Of a DNA stretch of 64,000 nt, positions 51,712 to 60,047 are shown one piece after another (within the stretch, counting starts at the first letter, position 1; each line of letters starts with the position of its first letter). The position numbers were made by a program, and so were the translations under genes. Source of the DNA: Stenotrophomonas sp. ASS1. Its GTDB lineage: Bacteria > Pseudomonadota > Gammaproteobacteria > Xanthomonadales > Xanthomonadaceae. The notes beneath the pieces were generated by a model. The model made no database searches. It saw nothing but the letters and a program-made list of their open reading frames with translations, and was not told where the DNA came from. Where the stretch lies: contig NZ_CP031167.1 of assembly GCF_004346925.1 (NCBI RefSeq), forward strand, positions 248,001 through 312,000, given 5' to 3'.

Positions 51712-52464
51712 ATGACCCGCACTGTCCTGATTACCGGCGCCACGTCCGGCTTCGGCGCCGCCGCCGTCCACCGCTTCGCCCAGGCGGGCTGGAAGGTGAT
51801 CGCCACCGGCCGCCGCGGCGAACGCCTGCAGCCGCTGGTCGAGCGCTACGGCAAGGACGTGGTGCATGCCGCCGCCTTCGACATCCGCGATCCGGTGGCG
51901 ATGGAAGCGGCTCTGCTGGCACTGCCGCCGGCCTTCGGCGAGATCGATCTGCTGGTCAACAACGCCGGCCTGGCGCAGGGCACTGCGCCGGCACAGAGCG
52001 CCAAGTTGTCGGACTGGACCACGATGATCGACACCAACATCACCGCGCTGGTGACCCTGACCCACCGCCTGCTGCCGCAGCTGGTGGAGCGCAAGGGCGC
52101 AATCATCAACATTTCGTCGGTGGCCGGCGTCTACCCGTACCCGGGCGGCAATGCCTACGGTGGCACCAAGGCTTTCGTCAGCCAGTTCTCGCTCGGCCTG
52201 CGTTCGGACCTGCACGGCACCGGCGTGCGCGTGACCACGATCGAGCCGGGCATGGCCGAAACCGAGTTCACCGTGGTGCGTACCCATGGCGACCAGGCGG
52301 CGTCGGACAAGCTCTATACCGGCGCCAACCCGATGACCGCCGAAGACATCGCCGAACAGATCTTCTGGGTGGCCAGCCTGCCGCCGCACCTGAACATCAA
52401 TCGCCTGGAACTGATGCCGGTCAGCCAGTCCTTCGCCGGTTTCCAGGTCGCCCGCGAAGGCTGA
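51712..52464 (+). CDS. short-chain dehydrogenase (YdfG-like)
   Basis: A 250-residue SDR. The NADP-binding TGATSGFGAAAV, NNAGLAQG and the catalytic Ser (INISSVAGVYPYPGG) with YxxxK (NAYGGTKAF) are present, as is the PG motif in IEPGMAETEF. ATGR-G-RRGERL after strand 2 suggests NADP preference. YdfG uses serine, 3-hydroxy acids and malonic semialdehyde in E. coli; substrate here is inferred. A SMAG palindrome and the IS110 element follow the stop. Confidence 0.9.
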   Translation: MTRTVLITGATSGFGAAAVHRFAQAGWKVIATGRRGERLQPLVERYGKDVVHAAAFDIRDPVAMEAALLALPPAFGEIDLLVNNAGLAQGTAPAQSAKLSDWTTMIDTNITALVTLTHRLLPQLVERKGAIINISSVAGVYPYPGGNAYGGTKAFVSQFSLGLRSDLHGTGVRVTTIEPGMAETEFTVVRTHGDQAASDKLYTGANPMTAEDIAEQIFWVASLPPHLNINRLELMPVSQSFAGFQVAREG

Positions 52465-52473
52465 CCGCCGTCT

Positions 52474-52520
52474 GTAGAGTCGAGCTTGCTCGACTGCTTT
52501 GAACGGCAGTCGAGCAAGCT
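52474..52520. repeat. SMAG dimer (GTAGAGTCGAGC subtype), left part interrupted by IS110 insertion
   Basis: GTAGAGTCGAGCTTGCTCGA begins at 52474. The second, inverted half begins at about 52508 (CAGTCGAGCAAGCT) and is cut at 52520 by the insertion. 52489-52520 is one copy of a 32-bp direct repeat; the other copy is at 53850-53881. Confidence 0.8.
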
Positions 52521-52871
52521 TGTATGTTCCTCCCGGCTCCTACGCGGTATGTAGGAGCCAGGGTGGAGGGACCGTCAAGCATGCATCTGCGGATACTAGC
52601 CGACAGACGAGTCGAGCGATCCCCATCCCGCACACGAACGTCGATAAAGGATCGTACGGCCCCCAAAGGGGAGGTATGTAGGAGCCAGGGTGGAGGGACC
52701 GTCAAGCATGCATCTGCGGATACTAGCCGACAGACGAGTCGAGCGATCCCCATCCCGCACACGAACGTCGATAAAGGATCGTACGGCCCCCAAAGGGGAT
52801 CGTCGATGTAGGCAAGCTAACGTCGGTGCGGTACCACCCCAGCCCCTTAAAGATAGCTGGGAGCCGTACAA
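52521..52871 (+). ncRNA. candidate IS110 bridge RNA region (non-coding left end)
   Basis: IS110-group elements encode a bridge RNA in the non-coding end upstream of the transposase. Here that end includes a hairpin (GGCTCCTAC 52535-52543 with GTAGGAGCC 52551-52559) and two identical 127-bp copies (52546-52672, 52673-52799). Each copy holds GAGTCGAGC (52609-52617 in copy 1), identical to the SMAG target word, and CACGAAC (52633-52639), also found at the right end of the element (53836-53842). No RNA evidence; the fold was judged by eye. Confidence 0.5.
52546..52799 (+). repeat. exact tandem duplication of a 127-bp unit
   Basis: The unit from GGTATGTAGG (52546) to AAAGGGGA (52672) is repeated without any difference I could see from 52673 to 52799. 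Only the first copy has the complementary left arm that makes the hairpin at 52535-52559, so the second copy has arisen by duplication of the part after it. Confidence 0.92.
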
Positions 52872-53834
52872 ATGTCTGATTCTCTCGATATTGGCGTGGA
52901 CGTGGACTCCAAGGAGTTCGTACCGGCAGTGGCCGACCGCAAGGCCGGCGACAGGATCGCCAACACCCGGGCCGGCATAGCCCAGTGGCTCAACACCTTG
53001 CCCCAGCGATGCCGGATTGGCATGGAGGCGACGGGGCGGTACTACGAGTTGTTGGCTCGGATGGCTGGCCAGGCAGGCCACGTTGTCTATGTGATCAATC
53101 CACGTCTGATCAAGCACTACGGCCGGGCGACGGGCTCGCGTGGCAAGACGGACGCCATGGACGCCGAAGCGATCGCCCGATACGTGAAGAAGGAGAACGA
53201 TCGCCTGCGTGAATACGTACCGCGTACCGATGAGCAGCAGCAGATGCACGATTTGCTGCGCAAGCGGCAGACGCTGGTAAAGACACGCGCGCGGCTGGAG
53301 CAATCCTTCGGGGTAAGCAAAAGTGCCCCCGGGGAGCTGTCAGATCTGTTCTGCGCTCTGGCTGGGACGCTGTCCGAGCTGGAAAGCGAACTGCAGCGCT
53401 TGGGTCGCGATGGAGAGCATGGCACGCTCTACAAGCGCCTGTTGACCATCCCTGGTATCGGCCCCGCTGTCGCCGCTCACCTGATCTACTACATGACGCG
53501 CTGGCCGTTGGCCAACGCCAACGCGTGGATCGCCTGCACCGGCCTGGATCCCCGGCCCAACGAGTCTGGCGGAAGAACGGGACGGCGTCGGCTGTCCAAA
53601 CAGGGCGCGCCAGTGCTGCGCCAGATGCTCTACATGGCCGCCATGGGGCTCAAGCGGTGTCGTCGGGGGCAACCGCTCTACGACGAGCTGTCAAAACGCG
53701 GTCACCCCAGCACCGCCGTCTTCAACATCCTGGCCAGAAAGCTGGCCAGGATCGCCTGGGGTGTCTTCAAAAGCGGCCGGGACTTCGATCCGGCCATGCT
53801 GAAGGTGGGTCAAGCCTGCTTCCAGCAGGCTTGA
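52872..53834 (+). CDS. IS110-family transposase (DEDD recombinase)
   Basis: A 320-residue transposase. The RuvC-like DEDD domain has Asp10 (DIGVDVDSKEF), Glu52 (IGMEATGRYYEL), and Asp94 and Asp97 (KTDAMDAEAIARY). A coiled-coil-like region (residues about 115-180) leads to the transposase_20 domain with IPGIGPAVAAHLI, and ACTGLDPRPNESGGRTGRRR-LSKQGAPVLRQML includes the candidate nucleophile Ser242. The full set of key residues suggests activity. Start ATG at 52872 with GGGAG upstream (in TGGGAGCC). It is slightly short for the family but looks complete. Confidence 0.93.
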   Translation: MSDSLDIGVDVDSKEFVPAVADRKAGDRIANTRAGIAQWLNTLPQRCRIGMEATGRYYELLARMAGQAGHVVYVINPRLIKHYGRATGSRGKTDAMDAEAIARYVKKENDRLREYVPRTDEQQQMHDLLRKRQTLVKTRARLEQSFGVSKSAPGELSDLFCALAGTLSELESELQRLGRDGEHGTLYKRLLTIPGIGPAVAAHLIYYMTRWPLANANAWIACTGLDPRPNESGGRTGRRRLSKQGAPVLRQMLYMAAMGLKRCRRGQPLYDELSKRGHPSTAVFNILARKLARIAWGVFKSGRDFDPAMLKVGQACFQQA

Positions 53835-53849
53835 CCACGAACATAGGAT

Positions 53850-53890
53850 CTCGACTGCTTTGAACGGCAGTCGAGCAAGCTCGACTCTAC
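53850..53890. repeat. SMAG dimer right part, with second copy of the 32-bp direct repeat
   Basis: 53850-53881 repeats 52489-52520 exactly. The palindrome then finishes as CGACTCTAC at 53890, giving the intact inverted SMAG half. Confidence 0.85.
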
Positions 53891-53900
53891 ACAGACAAAA

Positions 53901-53925
53901 AAAAGCCGGGCTGTGCCCGGCTTTT
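53901..53925. terminator. bidirectional terminator
   Basis: AAAAGCCGGGC (53901-53911) and GCCCGGCTTTT (53915-53925) pair around a 3-base loop with A- and T-runs on both sides. It serves the minus-strand SPOR gene, whose stop is 18 bp away. Confidence 0.9.
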
Positions 53926-53942
53926 CATTCACTTCGGCAGGC

Positions 53943-54848
53943 TCACTGCGCCTTGATCGCCATCGCCTGCAGGCCGGTGCCATCCAGCTTCTGCTTGGCT
54001 TCAGACAGTTCACCTGCACTGCCATACGGCCCCATGCGCACGCGGTACACGGTCTTGCCGTTGATCTGCGCCGATTCCACGCGTGCCGCCAGGCCCATCA
54101 TCGCCAGCTTGGCCTTGGTGGCTTCGGCGTCGCCGGAGGCACCGAACGCACCCGCCTGCAGGATGTAGCGGGCATTATCGGCGGCAGCCGGTGCCGCAGC
54201 GCCTGCGGTAGTGGCCGCGGTCGGCGCGGTTTCCGCACGCGCTGCCGGAGTGGCGGCGGCGGTGCTGGTCGACGCCGTCGGCGTGCTGGCCGGAGGCGTT
54301 GCCGCAGCCGGTCGTTCGCTCAGCGGTGCCGGCAGCGGACGGCTGGTGGCGGTCACCGGCGCGGTGCTGGCCACGCTGGCGGTTGCCGTCGGTGCGGGCG
54401 CGGTAGCCGCTGGCGGCGGAACCGGCTTGCCTTCCAGTGCCGCCTGCGCGCGCTGCGCTTCGGCCTTGGCCCGGCGCTGGTCCTCGGCACGCGCGCTGGC
54501 GGCCAGTTCGGCGTCGGACATTTCAACTTCCTTGCCCGGCAGCAGGGTGTAGAAGTCGTACTGGGTGGCGGCCGGCTTTTCCGGTTCGGCCGGCTTCGGC
54601 GTGGCCGGCTGCGCGGCCGGCTGGGTGCCGACATCGCTGTCGGCATCAGCGACCGGGGCAGGCTGCGCGTTCGGGTTCGGCTGCGGACCGGCGCGAAGGA
54701 AGCCATCGCCTTCGCCCTTGAACAGGTTCGGCGCCGCCAGGAACACCACGGCCGCAATCGCCACGCCAGCGACCAGCCACACCCATCCGGGTGTGCCCTG
54801 GCTGCTGCTGTTGCGTCGTGCCTGGTTTTTGCCGCGTCGTGCTGCCAT
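53943..54848 (-). CDS. SPOR-domain protein, FtsN-like
   Basis: A 301-residue membrane protein: basic N terminus, one helix (WVWLVAGVAIAAVVFLAAP), the motif YDFYTLLPGKEVEM (about residues 97-110), a long Ala/Thr/Pro linker and a C-terminal SPOR domain (about residues 225-300, YILQAGAFGASGDAEATKAK, YRVRMGPYGSAGEL). The YDFYxLLP motif before a linker and SPOR domain is the pattern of FtsN-type proteins encoded next to argS. A septal role is probable. It lies 21 bp after argS. Confidence 0.88.
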   Translation of the reverse strand: MAARRGKNQARRNSSSQGTPGWVWLVAGVAIAAVVFLAAPNLFKGEGDGFLRAGPQPNPNAQPAPVADADSDVGTQPAAQPATPKPAEPEKPAATQYDFYTLLPGKEVEMSDAELAASARAEDQRRAKAEAQRAQAALEGKPVPPPAATAPAPTATASVASTAPVTATSRPLPAPLSERPAAATPPASTPTASTSTAAATPAARAETAPTAATTAGAAAPAAADNARYILQAGAFGASGDAEATKAKLAMMGLAARVESAQINGKTVYRVRMGPYGSAGELSEAKQKLDGTGLQAMAIKAQ

Positions 54849-54869
54849 GTGTACTGCGTCTCCTGATGC

Positions 54870-56558
54870 TTACATTTTTTCCGGGGCGCTGACGCCCAGG
54901 AGTTCGAGGCCGTTGGCCAGCACCTGGCGCGCGGCGCAGGCCAGGGTCAGCTTGGCGTTGCGATCCGCAGCGTCTTCCACCAGCACCGGCGTCCCGTGAT
55001 ACCACGTGTGGAACGCGTGCGCCAATTCACGCAGGTACTGCGCCACCAGATGCGGTTCCAGCGCCACGCCGGCCGCCTCCACCACTTCCGGGTACCGCGA
55101 GATCTCGTTCATCAGCAGCAGCGAGGCGTCGTCGGCCAGGCGGCCGAGGTTGGCCAGGCCATTGCCCTGTTCGTACACCAGGCCCTTCTCCTGTGCCTGG
55201 CGCAGCAGGCTGCAGACGCGGGCGTGCGCGTACTGCACGTAGAACACCGGGTTGTCGTTGCTCTGCTGGCGGGCCAGGTCGATGTCGAAGGTCAGCTGCG
55301 AATCGGGCTTGCGCGCGATCAGGAACCAACGGGTGGCATCGCGGCCGGCCTCCTCGATCAGGTCGCGCAGGGTGAAGTAGCTGCCGGCACGCTTGGACAG
55401 CTTCACTTCCTCGCCGCCACGCATGACGGTGACCATCTGGTGCAGCACGTACTCCGGCCAGCCCTGCGGGATGCCCACTTCCATCGCCTGCAGGCCGGCG
55501 CGCACGCGTGCCAGCGAACCATGGTGATCGGCGCCGAGCTCGGTGATCGCGCGCTCGTAGCCGCGCTGCCACTTGGACAGGTGGTAGGCCACGTCCGGCA
55601 CGAAGTAGGTGAAGGTGCCGTCGGACTTGCGCATCACGCGGTCCTTGTCGTCACCGAAGTCGGTGCTGCGCAGCCACAGCGCGCCACCTTCTTCATAGGT
55701 ATGACCCGAGGCCTGCAGCTTGGCGACCGCTTCGGCGACTTTGCCGTCGGCGTACAGCGAGCTTTCCAGGAAATAGATGTCGAAGTCGACGCCGAACGCG
55801 GCCAGGTCCAGATTCTGCTCGTTGCGCAGGTAGGCCACGGCGAAGCGACGGATCGCCTGCATGTCGTCCGGGTCCTTGGCGCCGACCACGGTGCTGCCTT
55901 CCAGATCGACGCTGGCGCCGGCCATGTAGGCGCGGGCGACGTCGGCGATGTATTCACCGCGGTAGCCGCCTTCCGGCCAGCCGTCCTGGTCCGGCGCGAT
56001 GCCCTTGATCCGCGCCTGGGTGGACAGCGCCAGGTTCTCGATCTGCACGCCGGCGTCGTTGTAGTAGAACTCACGCTTGGCGTTCCAGCCGTTGGCGTCG
56101 AGCACACGCGCCACGCAGTCGCCGATCGCCGCCGCGCGGCCATGGCCGACATGCAGCGGGCCGGTCGGGTTGGCCGACACGTACTCCACGCCCACCGTGC
56201 GGCCATTGCCGGACAGGTTGCGGCCGTAGTCGTGGGCTTCCTTGATGACCGACGCGGCTTCACGCTGGTACGCGGCCGGCGCCAGGTGGAAATTGATGAA
56301 GCCGGGGCCGGCGATCTCGACCTTGCTGACGTCCTCGCTGCGCGGCAGTGCCTCGACCAGCGCCTGTGCCAGTGCGCGCGGATTGCTGCGCGCGGCCTTG
56401 GCCAGCAGCATCGCGGCATTGGTGGCGAAGTCGCCGTGGTCACGGGTCTTCGGGCGCTCGACCACGAAGTCCGGCGGCAGGGAGTCGGCGGGCAGGGTGC
56501 CATTGGCGCGCAAGGCTTCGATGCCTTGGCTGATCAGGGCGCGGAGGAGATTTTTCAC
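54870..56558 (-). CDS. argS: arginyl-tRNA synthetase
   Basis: A 562-residue class I synthetase. The N-terminal additional domain is followed by [20 protein letters not shown] (HIGH motif as HVGH), EVKLSKRAG (KMSK-like loop), and the C-terminal DALR domain ([16 protein letters not shown] to [10 protein letters not shown]). All parts are complete. It charges tRNA-Arg. The FtsN-like gene follows on the same strand after 21 bp. Confidence 0.95.
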   Translation of the reverse strand: MKNLLRALISQGIEALRANGTLPADSLPPDFVVERPKTRDHGDFATNAAMLLAKAARSNPRALAQALVEALPRSEDVSKVEIAGPGFINFHLAPAAYQREAASVIKEAHDYGRNLSGNGRTVGVEYVSANPTGPLHVGHGRAAAIGDCVARVLDANGWNAKREFYYNDAGVQIENLALSTQARIKGIAPDQDGWPEGGYRGEYIADVARAYMAGASVDLEGSTVVGAKDPDDMQAIRRFAVAYLRNEQNLDLAAFGVDFDIYFLESSLYADGKVAEAVAKLQASGHTYEEGGALWLRSTDFGDDKDRVMRKSDGTFTYFVPDVAYHLSKWQRGYERAITELGADHHGSLARVRAGLQAMEVGIPQGWPEYVLHQMVTVMRGGEEVKLSKRAGSYFTLRDLIEEAGRDATRWFLIARKPDSQLTFDIDLARQQSNDNPVFYVQYAHARVCSLLRQAQEKGLVYEQGNGLANLGRLADDASLLLMNEISRYPEVVEAAGVALEPHLVAQYLRELAHAFHTWYHGTPVLVEDAADRNAKLTLACAARQVLANGLELLGVSAPEKM

Positions 56559-56672
56559 GAGGCCTGCTGTGAGAATGAGCGGCGGAATCGCCCATTTTAG
56601 CGCAGATACCAGCGGCCACGCTGACCGAAACCTGCCTGTGGGGGCGACCGATGGCGCCCGGAGGGCGGGCGC

Positions 56673-57377
56673 TCAGCCGAACAGGCGGGGCTGGGGCGGC
56701 GACAGCAGGCCTCGTTCAGCAAACGAAACGGGGCGGCCCTCACCGACCACGAAGTGGTCCAGCAGGCGCACGTCCACCATCGCCAGTGCCTGCTGCAGTT
56801 CGTCGGTGATGCGGGTATCGGCGCTGGAGGGTTCCGGGTCGCCGGAAGGGTGGTTGTGGCTGAGGATCACCGCCGCCGCGTTGTGCAGCAGGGCGCGCCG
56901 CACCACTTCGCGGGGGTAGACCGGTGCGGCGTTGATGGTGCCGTGGAACAGCTCCTCGCAGGCGATCAGGCGGTGCCGGTTGTCCAGGAACAGGGCCATG
57001 AAGATCTCCCGGGCCTGCCCGCGCAGGCGGTGCTGCAGATAGCGGCCGACCGCGGCCGGGTTGTTGCCGACCGCTTCGCCGTGTTCCAGCTCGGCAGCCA
57101 GGTAGCGGTGGGCCAGTTCCAGCCCGGCAGCCAGCGTACAGCTGCGCGCCGGGCCGAGCCCGGGCAGGCGGGCCAGGTCACGCGCGGGGCGGTCCAGCAG
57201 CACCCGCAACGGGCCGTGCGCCTGCAGCAGGTCGCGCGCGGTCTGCACGGCATCGCGGCCACCGAACCCGGAGCCGAGAAACAGGGCCAGCAGTTCGGCG
57301 TCGGAAAGTGCCGTGGGCCCGCGCGCGATCAGCTTCTCGCGGGGGCGTTCCTGTTCGGGCCAGTCATGGATGGGCAT
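56673..57377 (-). CDS. radC: RadC/JAB-domain protein
   Basis: A 234-residue protein with an N-terminal HhH region ([40 protein letters not shown]) and the JAMM/MPN metal site [17 protein letters not shown]. The start at 57377 ([16 protein letters not shown]) matches the family's conserved beginning. Despite its name RadC's role in DNA repair is disputed; the JAMM site points to a metal-dependent activity. Divergent from coaBC, with the orphan regulator between them. Confidence 0.93.
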   Translation of the reverse strand: MPIHDWPEQERPREKLIARGPTALSDAELLALFLGSGFGGRDAVQTARDLLQAHGPLRVLLDRPARDLARLPGLGPARSCTLAAGLELAHRYLAAELEHGEAVGNNPAAVGRYLQHRLRGQAREIFMALFLDNRHRLIACEELFHGTINAAPVYPREVVRRALLHNAAAVILSHNHPSGDPEPSSADTRITDELQQALAMVDVRLLDHFVVGEGRPVSFAERGLLSPPQPRLFG

Positions 57378-57447
57378 GCCTGCATCATCGCCAGCCTGCG
57401 TGACGGCTCCCATCGGTGCATACCGCAGCACCGGGTCGGACGATGCC

Positions 57448-58074
57448 TCACCCGCGTCGGGTCTGCAGATAGTCGAACAGTTCCTGGTTGTTCTGCAGGC
57501 CCAGCTTGCGCTTGGCTTCGGCCTTCTGCCGGCTGATGGTCTTCGGGCTGCGCCCGCAGCGTTCGGCGACGGCATTCACGCTGAGCCCGGTCGCCAGCAG
57601 ATCCAGCACTTCCTGTTCCCGCGCCGACAGCGGCGACGGTTCGCGTGGAAACAGCAGGTCGCGCGCCTGCAGGTGGTGGCGCAGCTGCTGGGAGACGAAG
57701 ACCTGCCCGGCCAGTGCGGCGTTCAGTGCCTGCGGCAGTTCGGCGAAATCGGCGCATTTGTCGACCAGCCCACTGATGCCCTCGCGCAGCAGTCCGTCCA
57801 GCAGCCCGGGATGGCGGGCGCCGGTCAGCACCACCACCGGCAGCCTGGGGTGACGCACGCGCAGCGCGTCGATCAGCTCTGGACCGTCCGGGCCGTCACC
57901 CGGCATCGACAGGTCGGTCAGCACCGCATCGCAGTCGTGGTGGTCCACCAGCTCCAGCAGCTGGGCGCCGTCACGTGCACTGCCGACGATGTCCATCAGG
58001 TGGGTCTGCAGCACGATACGGATGCCATGCAGGACCACGGGATGGTCGTCGGCAATGATGATGCGTGGATGCAC
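57448..58074 (-). CDS. orphan NarL-family response regulator
   Basis: A 208-residue regulator. The receiver has [15 protein letters not shown] (acidic pair Asp9-Asp10), phosphoacceptor Asp54 ([10 protein letters not shown]) and Lys in LVDKCAD; the HTH is [20 protein letters not shown] with [19 protein letters not shown]. Start GTG at 58074, which has GAGGAG seven bases upstream. No kinase gene is near. The NarL-type domain with the [11 protein letters not shown] helix resembles RcsB/BfmR-like orphan regulators of Xanthomonads. Confidence 0.9.
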   Translation of the reverse strand: MHPRIIIADDHPVVLHGIRIVLQTHLMDIVGSARDGAQLLELVDHHDCDAVLTDLSMPGDGPDGPELIDALRVRHPRLPVVVLTGARHPGLLDGLLREGISGLVDKCADFAELPQALNAALAGQVFVSQQLRHHLQARDLLFPREPSPLSAREQEVLDLLATGLSVNAVAERCGRSPKTISRQKAEAKRKLGLQNNQELFDYLQTRRG

Positions 58075-58302
58075 GAGGCTCCTCGAAGGTCGAACAGGCC
58101 ACGGCAGACGGCAGCCAATGCCTGATTCTGCAAAAGCGCAGACCCGCAGAGGTATAGGAAAGGTCCGAAACCGATGCCCGGCAAACCCCGGGTCAAGCGC
58201 AACGTGCTCCATCTGCTGATAGCTGTCCGCTATGTGCACCCTGCACCGGGACATTACCGACCATCGGGTAAGCTAGCGCCCTCGTTTGCACAGGAATTCC
58301 AG

Positions 58303-59565
58303 GTGGCTGACTCCCCCAACGCTTCCCCCGCGCAGGCCCGCGCGCTGGAAGGTCAGAAACTGCTGTTGTGCGTCGGAGGCGGGATCGCGGCCTACAAGGC
58401 CCTGGAACTGGTGCGGCGCCTGCGCGACGCCGGTGCCCAGGTGCAGGTGGCGATGACCGCCGGTGCCCAGCAGTTCGTCACTCCGCTCAGTTTCCAGGCC
58501 CTGTCCGGGCAGCCCACCCGCACCACGCTGTGGGACAGCGCCGCCGAACAGGCCATGGGCCACATCGAGCTGGCGCGCTGGGCGGACCGCATCGTGGTTG
58601 CCCCGGGAACCGCCGATCTGCTGGCCCGGCTGGCCCAGGGCCATGCCGATGACCTGGTCAGCACGCTGTGCCTGGCCAGTACCGCGCCGTTGACGATCTG
58701 CCCGGCGATGAACCATCGCATGTGGCTGCACCCGGCCACCCAGGCCAACATCGCCCTGCTGCGCCAGCGCGGCGCGCAGGTGATCGGCCCGGTCGACGGC
58801 CCGCTGGCCGAAGGCGAGTCCGGTCCGGGGCGTCTGGCCGAACCGGGCGACATCGTGGCCGCGCTGGCCGCCAATGGCAGCAGCGCCGCGGCCGTTGCCG
58901 CGCCGGAAACCCGCGCGCTGCAGGGCCTGCGCCTGCTGATCAGCGCCGGCCCGACCTATGAAGACATCGATCCGGTGCGCTATGTCGGCAACCGCAGCAG
59001 CGGCAAGATGGGCTTTGCCCTGGCCGCGGCCGCCGCCGCGATGGGCGCACAGGTGGTGCTGGTCAGCGGGCCGGTACAGCTGCCGACGCCGCTCGGCGTG
59101 CAGCGCGTCGACGTGCGCTCGGCTGCGCAGATGCGCGATGCCGTGCTGAAGTCGCTGCCGGCCGACATCTATATCGGTGCCGCTGCAGTGTCCGACTACA
59201 CGCCGCGCCAGGTCGCGCCGCAGAAGCTGAAGAAGACCGCCGACAGCCAGTCGCTGGTGATCGAGCTGGTGCGCACGCCGGACATCCTTGCCGAAGTCGC
59301 TGCGCAGACGCAGTCGCTGAAGCTGGTGGTCGGCTTTGCCGCCGAAACCCACGACGTGGAGAAATACGCGCGTGGCAAGCTGGTCGACAAGCGCCTGGAC
59401 CTGGTGATCGCCAACCAGGTCGGCATCAGCGGCGGCGGTTTCGAGAGCGACAACAATGCCGCCACGGCCTTCTGGCAGGACGGTGAACAGGTATTCCCGG
59501 CCACCTCCAAGCGTGAGCTGGCCGAACAACTGCTGGCGCTGATCGCGCGGAGACTCCAGGCATGA
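58303..59565 (+). CDS. coaBC: bifunctional phosphopantothenoylcysteine decarboxylase/synthetase
   Basis: A 420-residue enzyme for two steps of coenzyme A synthesis. CoaC half: [20 protein letters not shown] (FMN site), [10 protein letters not shown] (PAMN signature). CoaB half: [24 protein letters not shown] is the family signature (20-residue core [20 protein letters not shown]) and [19 protein letters not shown]. Start GTG at 58303 with CAGGAA upstream. It overlaps dut by 4 bp (ATGA), a common arrangement in gammaproteobacteria. Confidence 0.95.
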   Translation: MADSPNASPAQARALEGQKLLLCVGGGIAAYKALELVRRLRDAGAQVQVAMTAGAQQFVTPLSFQALSGQPTRTTLWDSAAEQAMGHIELARWADRIVVAPGTADLLARLAQGHADDLVSTLCLASTAPLTICPAMNHRMWLHPATQANIALLRQRGAQVIGPVDGPLAEGESGPGRLAEPGDIVAALAANGSSAAAVAAPETRALQGLRLLISAGPTYEDIDPVRYVGNRSSGKMGFALAAAAAAMGAQVVLVSGPVQLPTPLGVQRVDVRSAAQMRDAVLKSLPADIYIGAAAVSDYTPRQVAPQKLKKTADSQSLVIELVRTPDILAEVAAQTQSLKLVVGFAAETHDVEKYARGKLVDKRLDLVIANQVGISGGGFESDNNAATAFWQDGEQVFPATSKRELAEQLLALIARRLQA

Positions 59566-60035
59566 CCCAGGCTTTCACTTCCCAACCGCTGCAGGTCAAG
59601 CTGCTCGATCCGCGCTTCGGCGACAGCTGGCCGCTGCCGGCCTACGCCACCGAAGCCAGCGCCGGCATGGACCTGCGCGCGGCGCTGGATACCGCGCTGA
59701 CCCTGCAGCCGGGCGACACCGCGCTGGTGCCCAGCGGCCTGGCCATCCACATTGCCGATCCGCACCTGTGCGCGGTGATCCTGCCGCGCTCGGGGCTGGG
59801 CCACCGCCACGGCATCGTGCTCGGCAATGGCACCGGCCTGATCGACGCCGATTACCAGGGACCGCTGCTGATCAGCGTCTGGAACCGTGGCCGCGAGGCC
59901 TTCACCATCGAGCCGGGCGATCGCATCGCGCAGCTGGTGATCGTGCCGATTGCCCGTGTCAGCCTGCAGGTGGTGGATACTTTCACCGACAGCGTGCGGG
60001 GAACGGGTGGATTCGGCCATACCGGGGTGCGTTGA
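59562..60035 (+). CDS. dut: deoxyuridine 5'-triphosphate nucleotidohydrolase (dUTPase)
   Basis: A 157-residue trimeric dUTPase that makes dUMP and keeps uracil out of DNA. The five motifs are present: ASAGMDLRA (1), [12 protein letters not shown] (2), [11 protein letters not shown] (3), GDRIAQLVI (4) and [10 protein letters not shown] (5; His replaces the usual Ser). It overlaps coaBC by 4 bp and lies 12 bp before the mutase gene, so coaBC-dut-algC looks like one operon. Confidence 0.95.
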   Translation: MTQAFTSQPLQVKLLDPRFGDSWPLPAYATEASAGMDLRAALDTALTLQPGDTALVPSGLAIHIADPHLCAVILPRSGLGHRHGIVLGNGTGLIDADYQGPLLISVWNRGREAFTIEPGDRIAQLVIVPIARVSLQVVDTFTDSVRGTGGFGHTGVR

Positions 60036-60047
60036 CAGGGGACATCG

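Larger units (their letters stand above)
52521..53849 (+). mobile_element. IS110-family insertion sequence
   Basis: A 1329-bp element with one transposase gene, a 351-bp non-coding left end and only 15 bp after the stop codon. It lies inside a SMAG palindrome and is bracketed by a 32-bp direct repeat (52489-52520 and 53850-53881) that starts and ends with CT, a common core dinucleotide in this family. No terminal inverted repeats are evident. IS110 elements often target REP-type palindromes. The exact ends could shift by the length of the direct repeat. Confidence 0.85.

Noticed and set aside
52546..52799. A CRISPR array, suggested by the repeated sequence
   Set aside because: There are only two copies of a long unit with no spacers between them and no cas genes; it belongs to the IS110 left end.
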